A stretch of DNA of 64,000 nt from Eucommia ulmoides (Eukaryota; Streptophyta; Magnoliopsida; Garryales; Eucommiaceae), in contig CM028339.1 of assembly GCA_016647705.1 (NCBI GenBank), forward strand, positions 21,378,803 to 21,442,802, read 5' to 3'. The notes under the pieces are model-generated. The model saw only the letters and a list, made by a program, of their open reading frames with translations. It did not search any database and was not told where the DNA came from. Positions 12,650 to 25,099 of this stretch are shown here, in pieces. Numbering within the stretch: position 1 is the stretch's first letter; every line of letters begins with the position of its first letter. Both the position numbers and the translations under genes were made by a program.

Positions 12650-14348
12650 TGATAGGTGTAAATTACCTATATATTTTCAACCCGAATTTATTAGTTTTTG
12701 AGTACGTTTATAGTTATTTTTATATGTTTTAATATGTTTTTATTCTTTTTGTATTAAAACAGGTGTGTGAGGTGAAAAGGTATGAAATAGGAGTATAAAC
12801 GATCAATTCATATCGAGAACGGTGGAAAAATGAGCAAGGAGGCAAAAATCTGAAGGAAGCCCACCACCTAGGCGTCCGAACCACCACCTAGGCAGTGAAG
12901 AAACAGAGAAAAAACTAATTCAAGCTGACAGTCTACTGCCTAGGCGAAAATCCAGCAGAATGTTTTCCACAGCCACAGCTTTTCCACCGCCATGGTGAAC
13001 CTTAACCGACATACTCCAACAGTGCAGCGATAGCCTCTGCACAGTGTTATATATTTATTTTAGATATTTTGTCTATTTATACCCCTTTCCTCCCTTCTCC
13101 TTTACAGCCTCCGGCTATTACAACCCTTAAGGCTTAGGTTAGTATATAGAGAGAGTATGGGGAGTGGTTAAACATATCCGAAGGAGAAGATCAACATGCG
13201 AAGAAGGATAATCGTTCGGTGGACGGTTTTAGCGACTAATATTTAGATATTGGCTAAGTTCATCCATTTTTCCTTTTATTTCTTGTCTTCAATATATGTT
13301 TGAGCATGTTTAGCCTAGTTTTAATTGTATAAATGGGTATGGCCATAGGTTAAACGTGGATTATGTATGGGATTAATATCGTTTATAAGAACGTAATTTT
13401 GGTTAAGTTATGTTTATTTGATGATTGTTCTTCAATGTTTGGATGTGTTTATCATATTGTTCCTTTATTATACTTAGAATGATAAATAGAGAATACGGGA
13501 TTTGACAAATCCCGGATTCGGATTAAAATAAGCAAATGCCATGATCTGATAACATGGTCAGGATTAGGATTGTGGATAATCAATGACGTTGGGGCAAGAC
13601 TCACGTAACTTAGGGTCATTAAGACGTTGAGGGGGACTTCGGCGTTGACGCGAAGTCACGTATTCCCTTGTCCTACACTCGGGAGAGGTGGCAGGGGAGT
13701 TTTAAAACTGAGATTGTCGATAGTGTAAACACAACGCATAAAATCAATGACATTGGGGCGAGACTTACGTGACCTAGGGTCGTTAAGACGTTGAGGAAGA
13801 CTTCTTCATTCACATGAAGTCGCGTTATATCCCTCGTCTTACACTTGGGAGAGGTAGCGATGGAGTTTACGAATTGAGGTTTTGTGTGCAATCGATGACG
13901 GTGGGGCAAGACTCACATAACCTAGGGTCGTTAAGATGTTGAGGGGGACTTCTTCATTGACACGAGGTTGCGTATTCCCCTGTCTTATACTCGGGAGAGG
14001 TGGTGGAGGAGTTTTAGATACCGAGATTGTCGAATAGGTCAAACACCATTATTGTAGACTAAACGAAATCAAACGCATTTAAGTAAATAAAGTTAATCCC
14101 TAGATAATCCATCCCATAACTATCTTGTATTAGTAATTAGTATAGTTAAATTAGTATTTTAGTATTAGTATTAATTAATTAAATTACATTTCTAGCGCCT
14201 AGATAAAATTAGGTTATGACAATCACGGTACTCGATAGTAATCTCAACCAATCCCTGTGGATACGATACCTGACCGAAAGGTCCATTATACTAAAACTTG
14301 ATCCGTAAGCTTGCGATGAAAGTGGCAGTGCTTAATTATCGGCCACCA
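12650..14348 (+). mobile_element. Solo Gypsy LTR, plus strand
   Basis: Starts TGATAGGTGTAAATTACC and ends ...GGCCACCA. Perfect target duplications GTAAC lie at 12,645-12,649 and 14,349-14,353, splitting a sentence of element III LTR that reads continuously once one copy is removed. CCACCACCTAGGC-type modules lie at 12,860-13,030. A TATA-like TATTTATACCCC lies near 13,074-13,085. Confidence 0.9.
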
Positions 14349-14879
14349 GTAACCCCAAATTCAGATTAGGGTTTAAACACCACACGATAATCTAACGACC
14401 CAGGAGGGCGTTAGAAAGTGTGCAATCCGTGAGGTTGGGGCGAAACTCATGTAACCAAATTTCGTATAGACGGTTGAGGGGGACTTCGGCGTTGACACAA
14501 AATCACATATTTATTTACTTTACAGTCAGGAGAGGTAGTGAATGAGTTTTCGATACCTAGATTGTCGATTAGATTTGAATGTCGTTAATGTAAACGAGAT
14601 TAAAACGAACACGTTTAAGTAAACAAAGTTAATCCCTAGGCAATATTTTCCATAAATGTCATACTAGTATATTAGTATAATTAGTTTAGTTTATGATTAT
14701 TATAAAAGCCTAAATTTAAGTCACCTAGATAAAATCCAGTTATGACAATCGTGGTACTCAACGATAATCTAATCCAATTCCTATGTATACGGCAACCCTT
14801 ACTTTTCCCAATCTATACTAAAACTTGACCCGTACACTTGCTATGAAAGTAGCGATGTAATATTCCACTACCAAGTTTT

Positions 14880-14897
14880 TGGCGCTGTTGCTAGGGA
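14880..14897 (+). promoter_or_regulatory. Primer-binding site (tRNA-Asp type) of element III
   Basis: TGGCGCTGTTGCTAGGGA, six bases after the LTR end, differs from the canonical TGGCGCCGTTGCCGGGGA at three positions. It fixes the orientation of element III as plus. Confidence 0.8.
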
Positions 14898-15000
14898 TTA
14901 GTTTTTAGATTGTTGTTGATATTATGAGTAAATAACTTGATTTTAATTTAGGAATTTATTTTGTTTATAATTTTTGTTTGTAGTTTTGTTTTTCATGTAT

Positions 15001-15728
15001 GGTACTTGACGATACTAGATCAACAAATATTGTTGCATTTCTTTTAACAAGATTTCAAGCCATTTTATTATGCTTGGGATCGATACAAGGAGTTGCTATT
15101 TCGGTTCCCCAATTATCGTTTCCCGAGGGAGTGTCAACTACTGAACTTCCTCGATGGGTTACTAGCCGCAACAAGAAATTGGGTTGAAGGAGGAAACGGT
15201 ACCACCTCTTTCAACCAATTAATCGCAAACGAAACCTATTGGGTACTGGAAGACATGGCAAAGCTTAATTTTCAGAGTTGGAATTATGCAACAAACTACC
15301 AAAGCTTGGGGGATAGTTCCACAGTTTTGGCGCCATGGATTGACATCCCGGACCAATAGGAGGAGTTTTCTCCCACCTTGGAAGAAATGTTTGTTGTATT
15401 TATAGGGAAGACTCAGGCTTTCGAGAGGGAGACGAATGACCGTCTCAATGAGTATGAGGTTCTTCTTGACAATATTGAGATAACCTGCACTGAAATCGAT
15501 ACAACCGTAATGTCTATTCAGACTCAAATCGGTCAGCTCATTTGCTTCATTGAGGCCGAGTCAGATGCGGTGGCACTGAGAGACACAAACACCACATGCA
15601 TTGAAGGCCACCGTGAGGAACCAAAAACAAGCGGGAGGAACTTGGGTGCATTTTATGATGATGATTCTACTGAGGAGAAAACCCAAGTTCGTTTTACTCC
15701 TAAACTCGATATGATTGGGGGTTGTTGA
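15001..15728 (+). pseudogene. Gag-like relic of element III
   Basis: Between primer site and 3' LTR lie two open stretches (15,093-15,359 and 15,378-15,728). The second predicts a segment with FVVFIGKTQAFE, then RLNEYEVLLDNIE and a MSIQTQIGQL-like helix. Plant Gypsy Gag proteins often have such a region of QTQAF and coiled helix followed by QVGQ. The identification rests on that resemblance only. No protease, reverse transcriptase or integrase follows; the internal region is under 1.1 kb. The gene is broken, with a few breaks, and cannot be active. Confidence 0.5.
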
Positions 15729-15883
15729 GGGGAAAATGTTTTGGTCAATAGTTAAATACAAAACTCGCATGTCCTTACGTTTAGGTAGTTTGTGTTTTTA
15801 TTCGTGTTTAGTTTTTGTGTTAATTAATTTAGTTGTGTGTTTTTTTTTTAGTATGAGTATTTTTCTCTAGGACAAGGAAAATT

Positions 15884-15900
15884 TTAAGTTTGGGGGTATT
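15884..15900 (+). promoter_or_regulatory. Polypurine tract of element III
   Basis: AAGTTTGGGGGTATT immediately precedes the 3' LTR start TGATAGGTG at 15,901, the same arrangement as in elements I and IV. Confidence 0.8.
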
Positions 15901-17166
15901 TGATAGGTGTAATTTATCTATTTATTTTCAAGCCGGTTTTGGTAGTTTTCGAGAATTTTTATAGCGTTTTGATATGTTTTAATATATTTTTATTTTTTTT
16001 GTTATAAATAAGGTGTTTGGGGCAAAAATGGATGAAAACGATTTATAAACGAGAAAGACAGTGGAGAAAAAAAGCAAAAAGATCAATATTCAAAACCAGC
16101 ATCCACCGCTGTAGTAGTGGTTTTACAGCTGCAGCGGTCAAAATACAGAGAGTTGTTGAATTCTCCACTGCTGTAGTAGTCAAAATATAGAGAGTGGTTG
16201 AACTCTCCACCATTGCAGCGGTCATCCGGCAGAAAGCTGCTGACTTCCTCACCGTTGCAGTGGTCCGACACTAGATCTTTTAGGATATTTTGGGATATAT
16301 TTGAGATATTTTGAATCCTATATATATACTCTCTTCTCCCTAAACACTGGGGACGTTTTTGGGAGTCTTGAGAGATCCAAGACACATACCAACCAAGAGG
16401 AGATCACCATTTGAAAAGGAGAAATCAAGATCGGAGTGCAAATCACGGATATACAAGTGTTAATTCTTTGGATAACGGTTAGTCTGCTTCGATTCTCTCT
16501 TTATTTCTTAGTTTGGTTGGTTGGTTTATATATGTTTATCTTGTTTCTAGTTGTATATAGAGATATGGCCATGTGTAGCTAGACATATATTATCTAGGGA
16601 GCAATAAACTTCATGAAAATGTTGTTTGTATAAAATCAATGTTTTGTTAACGGTTGTTCTTGTCTATTCGATTGTATTTATCATTCTTCCTCGTTTATAT
16701 GCTTGTTATGATATATTGAGAATAAGGGGTTTGACACTTGGGAGAGGTAACCCCGAATTCGGACTAGAGTTTAAACACAACGCGACGATCTAATGACCCG
16801 GGAGGGCATTAGAAAGTGTGTAATCCATGAGGTTGGGGCAAGACTTATGTGACCAAGTGTCGTATAGATGGATAAGGGGGACTTTGGTGTTGACACGAAG
16901 TCCTATATTCATTCACTTTACACTCGGGAGAGGTAGTGATTGAGTTTTCGATACCTAATTGTCGAATAGATTGAAATGTCATTAATGTAAACTAGATTGA
17001 AATAAACATGTTTAAGTGAACGAAGTTAATCCCTAGGCAATATTTTCTCATAAACGTTATACTAGTACAATCCATGTGGATATAACAACCCCTACTCTTC
17101 TTAATCTATACTAAAACTTGACTCGTACACTTGCGGTAAAAGTAGAGACGTAATATTTCGCTACCA
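15901..17166 (+). repeat. 3' LTR of element III
   Basis: Starts TGATAGGTGTAATTTATC and ends ...TTTCGCTACCA. A TATA stretch CCTATATATATACTC lies near 16,318. CACCGCTG/GCAGCGGTC-type modules occur at 16,100-16,270, mostly with TGCA- or TGTAG-like centres. It shows the same order of blocks as the uninterrupted parts of the 5' LTR. Confidence 0.85.
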
Positions 17167-17184
17167 GTATGCTAAGACACTAAG

Positions 17185-18020
17185 ATGGGATCAACATCGC
17201 GATACCATGCTAAGTGTGTCAAAATGCAAGAAATGGTTGCTATCCTAAAGAAAACATTAAATGCGAAAAACCCGACACTGTTCCTTGGGAAGATTAAGCA
17301 AGAACCACCATCTCTGCCTAGGACAAATGAAAATATTGCCCTTTTCTGGATAAGAGAATGGTCACCTTGCATTGAATACACTAAGAATTTTGGAGCAACC
17401 CATTGGTTAACCTACTTAGAATCCATGAAAGATGTTAACAACCACAACATCAAATAGGAGGAGGAATATGAGGATAATGTTGAAGATGAGAAAGAATCTG
17501 ATGAGAACTCAGAAGACGATTAGACCACTGATGTGGAACCAATGGCTGAGACACTGGCCCTTCAACCGCCTGAATACGAGGTTCCCTAAGCTAAACTTAG
17601 TCTAGGGAAAAATCTCCACCATGTAGAATCACTTCGAGAAATGAGACTCAATACCCGACCTCTGTTGTGGGAAACCCAGTATACCCTAAGCATCAACTAT
17701 TTACCCCTGCACCATATCCCTTCTCGCAATACCCTTTAAGTTCTCAAACCTGCTCGAACCTCTCAGGAATGTAGAAATTGTATCATGCTTCCTGTCCCAC
17801 TCTCCCAAATCTACCACCATTGCCTCATTGACAACCTGCTAACACCTCTTCCTCCTCACCTACCTAATTCTCACTCTTTGCAGTTTAACCCGTATGTCTT
17901 TTGTGAATACCACCCTACTTGGATTGTTTACCACATAGATCATTGTTATCCCCTCAGGGACCATGTCGAATATCTCATTCAAGTAAGAGTGATCAACGTC
18001 AACGAAGGTACAAACTAAGT
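17185..18020 (+). pseudogene. Gag relic of a Tat/Ogre-lineage Gypsy element
   Basis: This fossil lies in the oldest layer, just right of element III. Near 17,790-18,010 the predicted peptide contains PVPLSQIYHHC, then FCEYHP and a following H-x-x-DHCYPLRDHVEYLIQ pattern. It resembles the C-terminal part of Tat-lineage Gag, where a PIP-x-x-LLPHL segment is followed by a C-x-YH...GH...C-x-x-LKHKVQDLI zinc-binding-like motif. Upstream, 17,185-17,457 is an open stretch that could be the preceding part but is not itself recognised, and 17,460-17,520 is acid-rich. The copy is broken, with several breaks. No protease or polymerase region is attached. Confidence 0.65.
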
Positions 18021-19038
18021 CAGGACGAGAAAGTAAGTTAAGAAAAGATTAAGATATCTATCTACTTTTGATCTTCTTGTTTTCCCTTAGGTAGGTATTT
18101 TGGTGTTTAAGTAATGTCCTTAAGTGACTAAAGCATAACCCTACTTTTATATAATATAGTATTATCTATCTAAAGTCAATTTCAACTTTCATTTTTGACC
18201 TTCAAAAGTTGACCTGTCTATCATAATTTATACACCACAGGAAGATTAAGGTTTTGATAATATAATTTTAACATTAAAGTGGAACATAATCTAAATAAAC
18301 ATTAAAAGGAAAGTCTTGTTTCAACCAGACGATGGTTAGATATTGACAATAAAATCTAAGAAAGTTAAGGGGAAAGCCTAAGAGCCCTGATGTGGAATCA
18401 CTACATATGTTCCAACCCGGGGATGTTAAAAAAGCCATCCAAGATCTGTAGAAGATGACTTCAACCAACTTAAGGGAGAAATATCTAGAAACTCAAAATG
18501 AGGATTCATGATAGATTATTGATAAGGAAATTTTTGGAACCTGACTTCGCCAAAAAAAAAAAAAATGTTCTTGAAAAGGATATGCAGGTGAACAAAGGGA
18601 GATTGTCTTCTAAGAAGAAATTATATAGACTAAGATTGTGCCCAGAAATAGCAGATCCATCGATGAATGTTTTGGAAACTCGTAGAAGCCTACTCGAAAT
18701 GATCAAAATGAGTATGACTTTGTTTCTATTCAAAGGAGAAAATGATCGAGTTAGACGAAGACAATAAGACTTTATTGGATAAGATCCGATAATGGAGAAG
18801 TACCTTGGAAAAGGGATAATTCAACGAAGGCCTCGGGGATCAACTCAAACTACCTTATTCTCCAAAATGTAAAATCCTGAAAGTACGTGTTAAGAGAAAA
18901 ATAATAATAAGAAAGACTATTCTCATAAATTTTTTAAACATTGAGTGGCCACACGAAGGAAATTGGGTGAATCACTCTATCTATATAATTCTAGTATTAA
19001 GTCATAAGAGTGTCTCAACACTTAGTGACTTGGCCAAC
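18021..19038 (+). other. Decayed sequence with lysine/glutamate-rich coding traces
   Basis: Open stretches such as 18,498-18,767 predict charged, helix-prone peptides. The sequence continues at 29,123 once element IV is removed. It may be a former coiled-coil region of the same old element. I do not recognise a family. The pentamer AGGAT at 19,039-19,043 is the left target duplication of element IV. Confidence 0.4.
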
Positions 19039-19043
19039 AGGAT

Positions 19044-20295
19044 TGTACGGCGAAGCGTTTGTTACAACGCTAACATATTGACTACTCGTAATTGCACGAG
19101 GTCTAGTTTTAATAGAGTGGATCATTTAAGATCGGATATCATTCCCACAGGGACAGGTTGAATAAGTTGAATACCGCGATTGGTATAGTCTCCTATTATC
19201 CAGACGGTTAAAGACATGATTTAAAATTAAACTAAGTTAAACTATAATTAGTAGGTTAATACTAACTAAGATGATTACCTAGGAATTAATTTCGTTCACT
19301 TAATACATGGTTGATTTCGTTTTAGTTAACAGTAATGGTGTCTATGGTATCCGATAATCTCGGTTTGTAAACTCCTCCGCCACCTCTTCTAAGTGCAAGA
19401 CAGGGGAACACCCAACTTCGTGTCAACAAATAGGTCCCCCTCAATGTCTTAACGACCCTAGGCCACGTGAGTCTTACCCTAACTTCATCGATTGCACACT
19501 AACTAACGTCCTGCCAGGTCGTTAGATCGTAACGATGTGTTTGCTCTAGTCTGAATCCAGGGTTACCTCTTTCGAGCGTCAAACCCTAGATTCTCAAATC
19601 CAACCCTAATATCTTAACAAGCACATTAAAGTCATCGTAAAATGATGAACACAATTGGATTTAAACACAAACAATCGTTAAAGAAACATATATTCCATCA
19701 ACTTAGTATTTACACAACTACACCGATCCCTAACTAATATTTATCTAATCTATTGTGATCTTGACCATATAAGCATTAATACAAGAGATATTCATCATCA
19801 TTTACAATAAAACATTAAATTACAAAGAGATAAATAAAGATAGAAAGATCAAATCTTAAAGTGGAGTGGTTTCCACTTTCGCCGAAGATCGATCCGCTAA
19901 TGTTTCCTTTTTTTCGGATGATGAATATACTCTTTAAGAATGGCCAAGGATCACCTCCTAAGGTTAGGACCATCCAGCAGTGTCAAGACCTCCCAAGAGT
20001 CTTTAATGGAAGTGGGAGAATGGGTATTTATAGGTGCAAGGCTTCAAAATATCTGAAAAGATCTTCTTTCTGTTTGTAGAGTGACTACCGCGGCGGTGGG
20101 GATCAGCACCTCGGAGAAAATCACTGCCTAGAAAATCTGAAAAGATTTTCCTACCGTTTTCGCTCGTTTATCGCTTGTTTGCGTCCCTACATTTAAATTA
20201 CATAAAAACTAACGAAAACACAATTAAATATAACTAATTCACTTGAAAACTATGAAATTCCGGTTTACAAGTAGATAAGTATTTTACACCTATCA
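19044..20295 (-). repeat. 3' LTR of element IV
   Basis: Plus-strand start TGTACGGCGAAGCG, end ...TTTTACACCTATCA. It shares nearly all blocks with 27,600-29,117. Its GC-rich block near 20,085-20,130 is much shorter than in the partner LTR. Confidence 0.85.
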
Positions 20296-20315
20296 AATAC
20301 CCCCAAACTTGGAAT
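20296..20315 (-). promoter_or_regulatory. Polypurine tract of element IV
   Basis: Minus strand: TTCCAAGTTTGGGGGTATT directly before the TGATAGGTG LTR start. Confidence 0.8.
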
Positions 20316-22260
20316 TTTGCTAGTTCTCAAGCAAAAGAACCTAACACTAAAGTAAACTAACTACTCCAATTAACTAACAACTAATCTAAAAATGAAATTT
20401 TTTAACAAAGAATAAATATACACATGTGAGTCCCAAATTCAATCGAAGAGACCATGTAGGTCCTCCCTCAACATCCCTCAATCTGATAAAGTTTGGGATA
20501 TAATACACACCAAGTGGTGTTCTAGAATTTCAACACTCAATTTCCATAAAAACCATTCTAGATCCATTGAAATGTGTGTGTGTGTGTGAGCCCAAATGTA
20601 TAACTAACCAAACTCTAGATTGGATCATTCTGTATTTAAGTTTATGACTTTACCTTAAAGGATTCAGGAAAACCATACGCTTGACTGGGCTCAATTATCC
20701 ACTAATGTAGGTTCGGACATTCGCAAAGATTAATAGGGCTTGATTAAGCTTTGGAGAACGACCAAAGGTATCACAAGAATAGAAAAAAGTAAATCGTTAA
20801 GATAAAATTATACCCGAAGTACAAACGCTTGTGGCTATCTCTCTCTCGTAACCCTATACATTTAAAAATACAATCTTGAATGAGAATTAAAGAACTTGGT
20901 ATTCATTTGTCGAAAGAAACGAGAATAAAAACTATATTCACATAGTTATGTTTTTTTTTTCGTTAAAGATTGTCACACCCCAAAACTTATTCGTATTTGT
21001 ACCATTTTAGGGGCATGCAAATAGAACTAAAAGATTAATAAGTGAATACGCTAATACCAATCCAATAACAATTTGTCTGAAACCCCAATCGCTTACTTCA
21101 AGCTAGCATTAGTCTATGCTACTTGATTTCACTCAATTTTAACTTTTAGGCTTAGCGACAATAGTTTGGAAAAATTTAATTGCATAGAGTATTGAAATGT
21201 GTTCAGAATTGAAAAGATTATCAGCTTCGATAGGAGACCGAGGGAATAAATTTTTCAGGTTAGCTACAAAGGTTCAAGCGATAAAAGTGAAGGCCAAAAT
21301 CATGCATCTGGAATTACCTTACCTAGAATTTCGCCTCAAGTCTACCCCAAATCAAGTTCTAGATTCCTCTTTTCTGTCATGAACTTATTACTGAAAAATC
21401 AGTGTCAATTCATTCAAATAATTATACACTGAGTCCATGCGATCATTCGATTTAAGGATCATGATAATTTTTACCTAAACGACATGCTAAGCATACAAAA
21501 CACACATGACTAGCATTATTCCCAACCTCAATATACAATTAATAGATAATTTTCATCATCGGGAAACGGCCCTAGATGAATTCAACAACTCATCAAGCAT
21601 ATACGACTTCATACATACACAAAACTGTATTAAATCTAAATACTAACATACACAAACTAATATAAGAATTTCACATACAAAAACTTGAAAATTAAACTAC
21701 AACTTAAACTATTTAATTAAGGTCCACATAACATAAAACATTTAACTTAAATACATCAAAAAATGTTCATCCTTCATCTACAAAAACCAAAATGGATGAA
21801 CATCCCCCCAAACTCAAACATGGAAAAATCCACACTGTCTAGCAGCGAACCCAATAACAATTTATAGCATTCATGAACAAAATATTGGGTTTGAACGCAT
21901 ACTTAGGAGATAAGACATAAGAGTCTTACCTCCTACTGTCCACCTGGGGGAACGTCATCACTACCACTTTCACGTCAGAAGGAAAACTGTGGTGGTTGCA
22001 AAAGGTACGGAGGCACCGACAGCATAGTCGAAAAAAAATACATATCGATGCCGAAGTGTTCACACATAAGCCAGTTGACTTGATCTTGATAGTGGCTGTA
22101 CTGATCCTGGTATGTCCTGAGCTCGTAAATTCGGAGATCTGTATTGTATTGGCCTTGGCGAAGATCCCAGAGTTCTTGATAAACTCGCTCCCTATCGAAT
22201 CTAGCCCATCGGGGTGCCTCCGGAGCTTGGGCCCTAGAAGGCCCTGCCTCATCTCTCGCT
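20316..22260 (-). other. Downstream internal region of element IV, no recognised gene
   Basis: Short open stretches occur on both strands (for example 21,926-22,306 on the minus strand) but none matches a family I know. A TG microsatellite of eight repeats lies near 20,574-20,588. The order and wording of several phrases (around 20,400-21,600) parallel the internal region of element I (4,270-5,540). Confidence 0.6.
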
Positions 22261-22261
22261 T

Positions 22262-23127
22262 ACTCTTCATCTTGTGCTGGTCTTCCCTCAGTCTGGCCTT
22301 GAGCACTTGCCTTCCACATCCTTGTAATGATGTCCAGATCGAGGTCAGCGATAGGGTCGAACAAGCTATCCTCAGGGATGACCACCCTGGCTCGCCTAAA
22401 AAGCATGGTTAAAAGTGATGGAAATGAGAGACCGGCCTTCGTCGTGTTGACTGGACGGAGAATTGAAAAATAGATCAAGGATGCAACGTTGATTGGCTTC
22501 CCAGTCTGGATCGAATATAGCACCATGGCTCTATCTTTAGAGACGTCTTAGAAGTGCGACGTGGGGAAAAGACTTCCACACACAAAATGGTGCCAAATCT
22601 TAGGGATTGGATTGAGAAATTTTGCCGAGAATGTGGTGAGACCCGGCCTAGTGTGTGTCCACTAGACATTGCCGGAAGTGATGGCTTTGATTACTGTATC
22701 CAAGCTCGAGTCTTGTCCCCCATAAGGTTCGTCAATGGGTGGTCTTATGGCCGCCAATCCCAAGGCTTCGTTGATAAACTCAGGACTAAAAGAGATGGGG
22801 CAAGTGCGAACCCTTGTTTAGCAGTCAACCGCTTCATTGACATTGGTATAAAACTCCCGCACTAGGGCCACCTCACCTTGGGGAGGTAATTTGCATAACT
22901 CTTCCCAACCGTGGCTTCGAATGACATTTTGAAATTCCGCCGGGAGGTTATCTAATGGTCTAAATCCCCTTTGTCGGATACAAGTTCACTTTTTTCTCGA
23001 ATCGGTTGAAATGCTCCTCCGCTTGCATAGACACAAAACGTGTGGAATCGTAGTCCGTGGCGGCACCTCCGGTTCGAGAACTTGACCCTTCACCCCGTTC
23101 CCTCTTTGAAACAAGTCTCTTAGTCAT
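22262..23127 (-). pseudogene. Relic of 'putative plant transposon protein' (PF20167-like) in element IV
   Basis: On the minus strand a former coding region runs from about 23,127 down to 22,262. Recognisable pieces include a basic N-terminus, a GWEELC-like phrase, REFYTN, and near 22,526-22,300 MVLYSIQTGKPINVASLI and LSFPSLLTMLFRRARV. These resemble the plant domain annotated as putative plant transposon protein, with its REFY, ALLLYCILKGKSINVG and FPSLITELCKRAGV features. That domain is common in internal ORFs of Athila-like elements; its function is unknown. The copy is broken, with several breaks. Confidence 0.65.
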
Positions 23128-23639
23128 GTTTCCTAGCAATCACAATCACAAAAGAGAACAAGCAAATCATATATGCACAATACAAAATAATCCCCAAATC
23201 AACACTATCAAGATCAAGGCATAAACTCAACACACATACACCAATTGCAACTATTTAAACAAAATACTAACAATATAGCATGCATTTTTGTTTCCCACAA
23301 TTAAACAATCCATATCAACTCAGTTTATCACAAAAAATCAAAGCAAAATCCCATAGAACATGAAAATCGCGAAAATAGGGGTTTAAGGGGTTAGGGCACA
23401 TTCCAAAATCAATGATTCTTGAAATAATATTGCAAATCAATCAAAGATTTCAACAAATATAAAAGAGGTAGAAGCTTAAACACTTACTTGTTGAGAAATG
23501 GAAGCCCAAAGGATTGAAATTTGAAGAAAATTGCACCATCGCTCTTTAAACCGTAACTTTTCGAAAATGGGCCATAATCCAATTTTTGGAGGACGATTTG
23601 CGGTGGAAATCACAAGTTTTGTAAAGAGAACACTACAAG

Positions 23640-23835
23640 GAAAAAGGGTTTTTATCACGGTTAAAAACCGTGATAAAAAGTTTTTAGCTCCAAATCTGAC
23701 CATGATAGTATGCAGTGTGATTAAAAGTAGGTTTTTTATCACAGTTAAAAACCGAGATGATATTTTTTTTTATCACAGTTAAAAAATGAGATGATTAGTC
23801 TATTTAATATCTCGATTTTCAAATGTGATTAAAAG

Positions 23836-23871
<36 letters not shown>

Positions 23872-23975
23872 GAAATGTAAAAAAACGTGATTATTTGAAC
23901 AATATTTATCTCAGTTTTGTATCAAACTAAGATGTTTACCCTATTTTCTATCACATTTAAAAACTGTGATAGTTT
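23640..23975. repeat. Left subterminal repeats of the CACTA element
   Basis: Repeated TTTTATCACGGTTAAAA-like units and their reverse complements, with an (AT)n run at about 23,838-23,869. Such arrays are the transposase-binding region in En/Spm. Related units near 26,490-26,660 form the right subterminal region. Confidence 0.7.
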
Positions 23976-24582
23976 CTCATATCTATATTAAAAAAAAATT
24001 ACAAAAAAATTAAAGCAATACTATATATTAAAAAAAAAAAATACTGCAAAAAATTAACTAAAAAATGAATTTCATATTTCTAAAACAACTAAAATATTGA
24101 TGACATAAGAATTTTAAATCAACATGAAAAACACAAGTTATTTTTCAATACAATAATCAAAAGCTTGAATTTTTTGTCATGTACAAATGTTTAAAAATAG
24201 TCATCCAATCACAAATAAAACATCATTACCCACATCATCAACTTCTTTCTTCATTTTCTTTTTCATCAACTTCATCAAGGGAACCTGAAAACAACATGCA
24301 GTGCATAGAAAAAGAATAGTGAATAAACTGGGAAGAGTTAATAATAGACCAAAAAAAATAGTGGCTAACATCAAATCAACTTCATGAAATTATAAAAGAA
24401 AAATTCAGAACTAAACTGGGAATAAGAACAGAACATAACCAAAACCAAAAGCAGAAATTGAAAAACAAAAAAATAAAATAAAAAAAATAAAAAAGCAACT
24501 TAAAAATCTATTAAGATGTAACTAGAACCAAGGAACATGAAAGCAAAGCACGGAATAGAAATAGGGAATAAATTGGGACAAC

Positions 24583-24916
24583 TTCTTCCCAAACCTTCCA
24601 CCATTGTAATAAGATTTGTTCTATAATTCTTTTGTCGAGAAAAATCAATAGATATCTCCTTCAAACTGGGGCAATTAAACACCTAAACATAATTGGAAGA
24701 AGACTATAACAATTGGTAACACAAAACAAAAGGAACTATCTCCTTGAAACACGATGATGAACAAAACTTACCATTTTAGACAGGGAGTGAAGATCAAAAA
24801 GCCAAAGGGTAGAAAGGCTTGGAGAAGACATAATAAAACCACCAACATTAGCACAACCTTCCATTTTTAGTGAGGTAAGGAACTGTCTATCACTAACAAA
24901 ATGACCTAATTCATCC
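24583..24916 (-). pseudogene. Captured F-box/LRR gene fragment (two exons, intron kept)
   Basis: On the minus strand, an exon at 24,916-24,772 predicts LTSLKMEGCANVGG, then SLSTLWLFDLHSLSKM. A GTAAGT donor follows, an 89-bp intron (24,771-24,683) ends in TTTAG, and the next exon (24,682 to about 24,583) predicts VFNCPSLKEISIDFSRQ and MVEGLGRSCPNL. These are leucine-rich repeats; wording and exon border resemble plant F-box/LRR proteins of the FBL17 kind as I remember them, so the exact parent is tentative. The F-box and the remaining repeats are absent. The retained intron shows capture at the DNA level, not from mRNA. An acceptor-like TTTTTTTTCAG precedes the first exon. Captured host fragments are well known in CACTA elements. 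Whether it is transcribed cannot be told. Confidence 0.65.
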
Positions 24917-25099
24917 CTGAAAAAAAAATTATTTCCACACATTTTCAAGAATGATGAACCATGTCTATCACTTAATGCATTAAACTCATGAATATACCAT
25001 ATTACAATTTATACAACAAAATTGAAAGTAAATAAAAAAGTTTTCAACCACTTGTTTCGGTGTTCTACATATTTCGGATCTCCATCAAAATCAATTAAA

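Larger units (their letters stand above)
8487..14873 (+). repeat. 5' LTR of element III, interrupted
   Basis: LTR sequence proper lies at 8,487-8,763, 10,292-10,405, 12,108-12,649 and 14,354-14,873. The block at 12,108-12,640 matches 16,250-16,740 of the 3' LTR closely, including a TATA box (CTATATATA) at 12,202-12,210 followed by CCCCTCTTCTCC. Confidence 0.8.
8487..17166 (+). mobile_element. Element III: Gypsy (Athila-like) LTR element with three nested insertions in its 5' LTR
   Basis: Seen: a 5' LTR starting TGATAGGTGTAATTTATC at 8,487 and ending at 14,873, a tRNA-Asp-type primer site at 14,880-14,897, a short internal region with a gag-like relic, a polypurine tract ending at 15,900, and a 3' LTR at 15,901-17,166. 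Flanking pentamers are ATATG (8,482-8,486) and GTATG (17,167-17,171), four of five matching. The 5' LTR is swollen to 6.4 kb by element II and two solo LTRs. Removing those leaves a piece that aligns with the 3' LTR. The element is broken and has no pol. The layering makes it older than the three elements it contains. Confidence 0.85.

Noticed and set aside
13673-14042. Overlapping minus-strand frames with similar peptides (LPCHLSRV, HRYLSQV endings)
   Set aside because: They come from tandem-like internal duplication in the solo LTR (repeated GGGAGAGGTGGC and GGGTCGTTAAGACG phrases). The same phrases recur untranslated in all related LTRs.
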